33,468 bases of DNA, taken from Butyrivibrio sp. (GTDB lineage: Bacteria > Bacillota > Clostridia > Lachnospirales > Lachnospiraceae). The stretch covers positions 1 to 33,468 of the forward strand of contig JAKVKH010000039.1 in NCBI GenBank assembly GCA_022486625.1, in the 5' to 3' direction. Below are positions 32,374 to 33,468 of the stretch, piece by piece. Below the pieces are notes generated by a model. The model was not told the origin of the DNA and ran no database searches. It saw only the letters and a program-made list of their open reading frames with translations. The position numbers and the translations under genes are program-made. How positions within the stretch are numbered: position 1 is the stretch's first letter; every line of letters starts with the position of its first letter.

Positions 32374-32402
32374 TCAGTCCCTGTAATGCGTGATGCCTTT
32401 TT
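32345..32402 (+). terminator. hairpin overlapping the end of the spermidine synthase-like gene
   Basis: CAGGGACTGAT (32350-32360) pairs with ATCAGTCCCTG (32373-32383), and outer bases GCATT/AATGC extend the stem past one bulged T. A T-run follows only at 32398-32402, so the terminator is likely but not ideal. It also lies between two convergent genes. Confidence 0.55.
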
Positions 32403-32988
32403 AGAAAACACCGAAGTGTGCCAGCAGGATTTTCAGACCCAGCAGTACGAGGATCAGGCCGCCTGCAAATTCTGCTCTTGATTTATATCTGGTGCCGAAT
32501 ACATTACCGATTTTCACGCCGGCGCAGGAGATGATAAAGGTGGTGACGCCGATGATGAGAACAGCGATAATGGTGTTGATCATGGCGCTCGCGGCGATCA
32601 GGCTGACAGGCACAAGTGAAAAGGTGATTCCGACAGCAAGTGCATCAATACTGGTGGCAACTGCCATCAGGAACATGGTCTTTACATCGAGACCTGCACT
32701 TTCAACTTCTTCCTTTTTGGAACAGGCTTCCCGGATCATGTTGCCGCCGATGAGTGCGAGCAGGATAAAGGCAACCCATGGAGCGATTGCTTCAATATAC
32801 TTCTCAAAGCGTGAGCCGAGCAGATACCCCAGCATCGGCATCAGCGCCTGAAATCCGCCGAACCATACGCCGCAGATGGCGCAGCTCTTAAAACTGATTT
32901 TTTTCATGGCAAGTCCCTTGCAGATGGATACGGCAAAAGCATCCATGGACAGTCCGACCGCCAGCAGCAGTAATTCAATAAGTCCCAT
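32401..32988 (-). CDS. mntP: manganese efflux pump MntP
   Basis: This 195-residue inner-membrane exporter has six helices and the two family motifs: 'LSMDAFAVSICKG' (residues 13-25) and the repeat-like 'TSIDALAVGITFS' in the second half, each with the conserved Asp in a helix. It removes excess Mn(II). GGAGG lies eight bases before ATG. The leader carries a yybP-ykoY-type riboswitch and a terminator, which strongly supports the assignment. It is convergent with the preceding gene, with about 25 bp between the stops. Confidence 0.95.
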   Translation of the reverse strand: MGLIELLLLAVGLSMDAFAVSICKGLAMKKISFKSCAICGVWFGGFQALMPMLGYLLGSRFEKYIEAIAPWVAFILLALIGGNMIREACSKKEEVESAGLDVKTMFLMAVATSIDALAVGITFSLVPVSLIAASAMINTIIAVLIIGVTTFIISCAGVKIGNVFGTRYKSRAEFAGGLILVLLGLKILLAHFGVF

Positions 32989-33002
32989 TTTTTTTCCTCC
33001 AT

Positions 33003-33032
33003 AAAAAAAGCAGGTACATTGCTGTACCTGCT
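33003..33032 (-). terminator. leader terminator of mntP (riboswitch expression platform)
   Basis: On the minus strand AGCAGGTACA, loop GCAA, TGTACCTGCT and six T residues form a perfect ten-pair terminator only a few bases ahead of the mntP ribosome binding site. The segment UACAGCAA of the stem and loop (33026-33019) is fully complementary to UUGCUGUA just after the aptamer (33068-33061), giving an antiterminator. Confidence 0.85.
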
Positions 33033-33063
33033 GACTTTCAGATAAAATAAAAGACGCACATAC

Positions 33064-33170
33064 AGCAAATCATGCCATTATGTGAGTCTCATCAATTAAG
33101 GCATACCAGTCTTTCGACAGTCTGTTGATATACCGCGCAGCTTCTTACTGCGCCGATTACTCCCTCGATT
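33064..33170 (-). ncRNA. yybP-ykoY manganese riboswitch aptamer
   Basis: Reading the minus strand from the predicted start near 33170, the RNA carries the conserved elements of the yybP-ykoY class in order: GAGGGAGUAA near the 5' end, a stable hairpin GCGCAG/CUGCGC, AUCAACAG, a second hairpin GACUG-type with CUGUCGAAAGACUGG, and UUGAUGAGACU near the 3' end. GAG and CUC flank the conserved loops as part of P1. The position ahead of mntP and the terminator downstream agree with a Mn(II)-responsive switch. Recognition is by motif, without covariance scoring. Confidence 0.78.
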
Positions 33171-33175
33171 GCATC

Positions 33176-33204
33176 ATTGTAATATATCAGCCGGTGGCAG
33201 TCAA
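33176..33204 (-). promoter_or_regulatory. promoter of the mntP riboswitch leader
   Basis: On the minus strand TTGACT (33204-33199) and TACAAT (33181-33176) have 17-bp spacing. Transcription is predicted to start at about 33170, immediately before the aptamer. Confidence 0.7.
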
Positions 33205-33226
33205 TCAGATTTTTCAGGAGGGGTAT

Positions 33227-33468
33227 TCAGAAAAATGTTCCGGCATACGCACCGGACAGAAGCGCATAGATGATTACGGACAGGTCCTCTCTGGAGGGCC
33301 TGTTTTGCTGCATGGTATAGACTCTTGCGATTCCGGAAAGAGAGGATGCAAAGAATTCAGCGATAAACTGGCGCTCAGACTCTGTTTTTCCCCTGGAACA
33401 GCAGGAGCAGGACAGGAATGAGGTATAAAGGGAGTCGTGCATCAGGAAGATAATCCGGTTGTCTGCAA
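33227..33468 (-). CDS. 3' end of a probable TetR family regulator (runs off the window)
   Basis: The frame is open from the right edge to a stop at 33227, giving about 79 residues. The sequence, with 'FIAEFFASSLSGIARVYTMQ' followed by N-R-P-S-R-E-D-L, resembles the ligand-binding C-terminal domain of TetR-type regulators of the kind found in clostridia, where a helix 'FF..G...I...W' precedes 'P.E.L'. The DNA-binding domain would lie beyond the window. The internal ATG at 33442 is unlikely to be the start. It is separate from mntP, which has its own promoter and leader. Confidence 0.55.
   Translation of the reverse strand, partial: ADNRIIFLMHDSLYTSFLSCSCCSRGKTESERQFIAEFFASSLSGIARVYTMQQNRPSREDLSVIIYALLSGAYAGTFF

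Noticed and set aside
33125..33421. 98-codon open frame on the plus strand at the right edge
   Set aside because: It overlaps the mntP promoter and the TetR-like gene on the other strand and shows no domain or ribosome binding site.

Overview
The window looks like a chromosomal segment of a gut-type Firmicute, most likely a Lachnospiraceae-like clostridium. This is inferred from moderate GC, strong AGGAGG-type ribosome binding sites, LplB/LplC/LplA-type sugar ABC transporters without their own ATPase, a GPH sugar symporter, a domain-permuted GH3 enzyme, an AraC regulator beside glycosidases, and a manganese riboswitch ahead of mntP. No rRNA, tRNA, CRISPR array, insertion sequence or phage gene was seen.

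Layout. 1-2753: a sugar ABC permease lacking its usual N-terminus, followed by a GH2 glycosidase. 2839-3953: a MarR regulator under a promoter carrying two operator-like palindromes, a low-complexity protein with a SHOCT-like tail, and a strong terminator. 3993-10274: two ABC permeases, a solute-binding lipoprotein and a GH32 beta-fructosidase, facing a convergent LacI regulator; this is a probable fructoside-use locus. 10460-17004: a DUF2974-type hydrolase/membrane protein with an OmpR-type two-component system, then a lipoprotein with two NTF2/SnoaL-like domains, then a second OmpR-type two-component system on the minus strand. 17141-18507: an SDR oxidoreductase and an NTF2-like protein. 18705-26336: a tightly overlapping operon of GPH symporter, GH2, GH43-like and GH3. 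26434-27317: two more NTF2-like proteins. 27340-30660: an AraC regulator, a membrane protein, and an extended SDR (NAD-dependent epimerase/reductase). 30769-33468: a membrane-fused spermidine synthase-like protein, mntP with its riboswitch, and the 3' end of a probable TetR-type gene running off the right edge.

The most interesting finding is a hidden regulon. Four separate promoters, ahead of the NTF2 lipoprotein, the SDR-NTF2 pair, the NTF2-NTF2 pair and the extended SDR, each carry two half-sites of the form nnKTTAYCT repeated at 11-bp spacing. In all four, a TATnnT -10 hexamer starts exactly 17 bp after the start of the second half-site. This is the architecture of PhoB/OmpR-type activated promoters, and two OmpR-type response regulators lie in the same region. 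The box therefore ties together all the non-glycosidase enzymes of the locus. I propose that the genes form one inducible system: glycosides enter through the GPH symporter, are trimmed by GH2, GH43 and GH3, and the released aglycone is oxidised, reduced or isomerised by the two SDR enzymes and the NTF2-fold proteins, with a surface NTF2 lipoprotein binding ligand outside. The substrate is unknown. A long insertion between the catalytic Ser and Tyr of the first SDR recalls bacterial 3-alpha-hydroxysteroid dehydrogenase/carbonyl reductase, so a steroid- or terpenoid-like aglycone is one possibility, by inference only.
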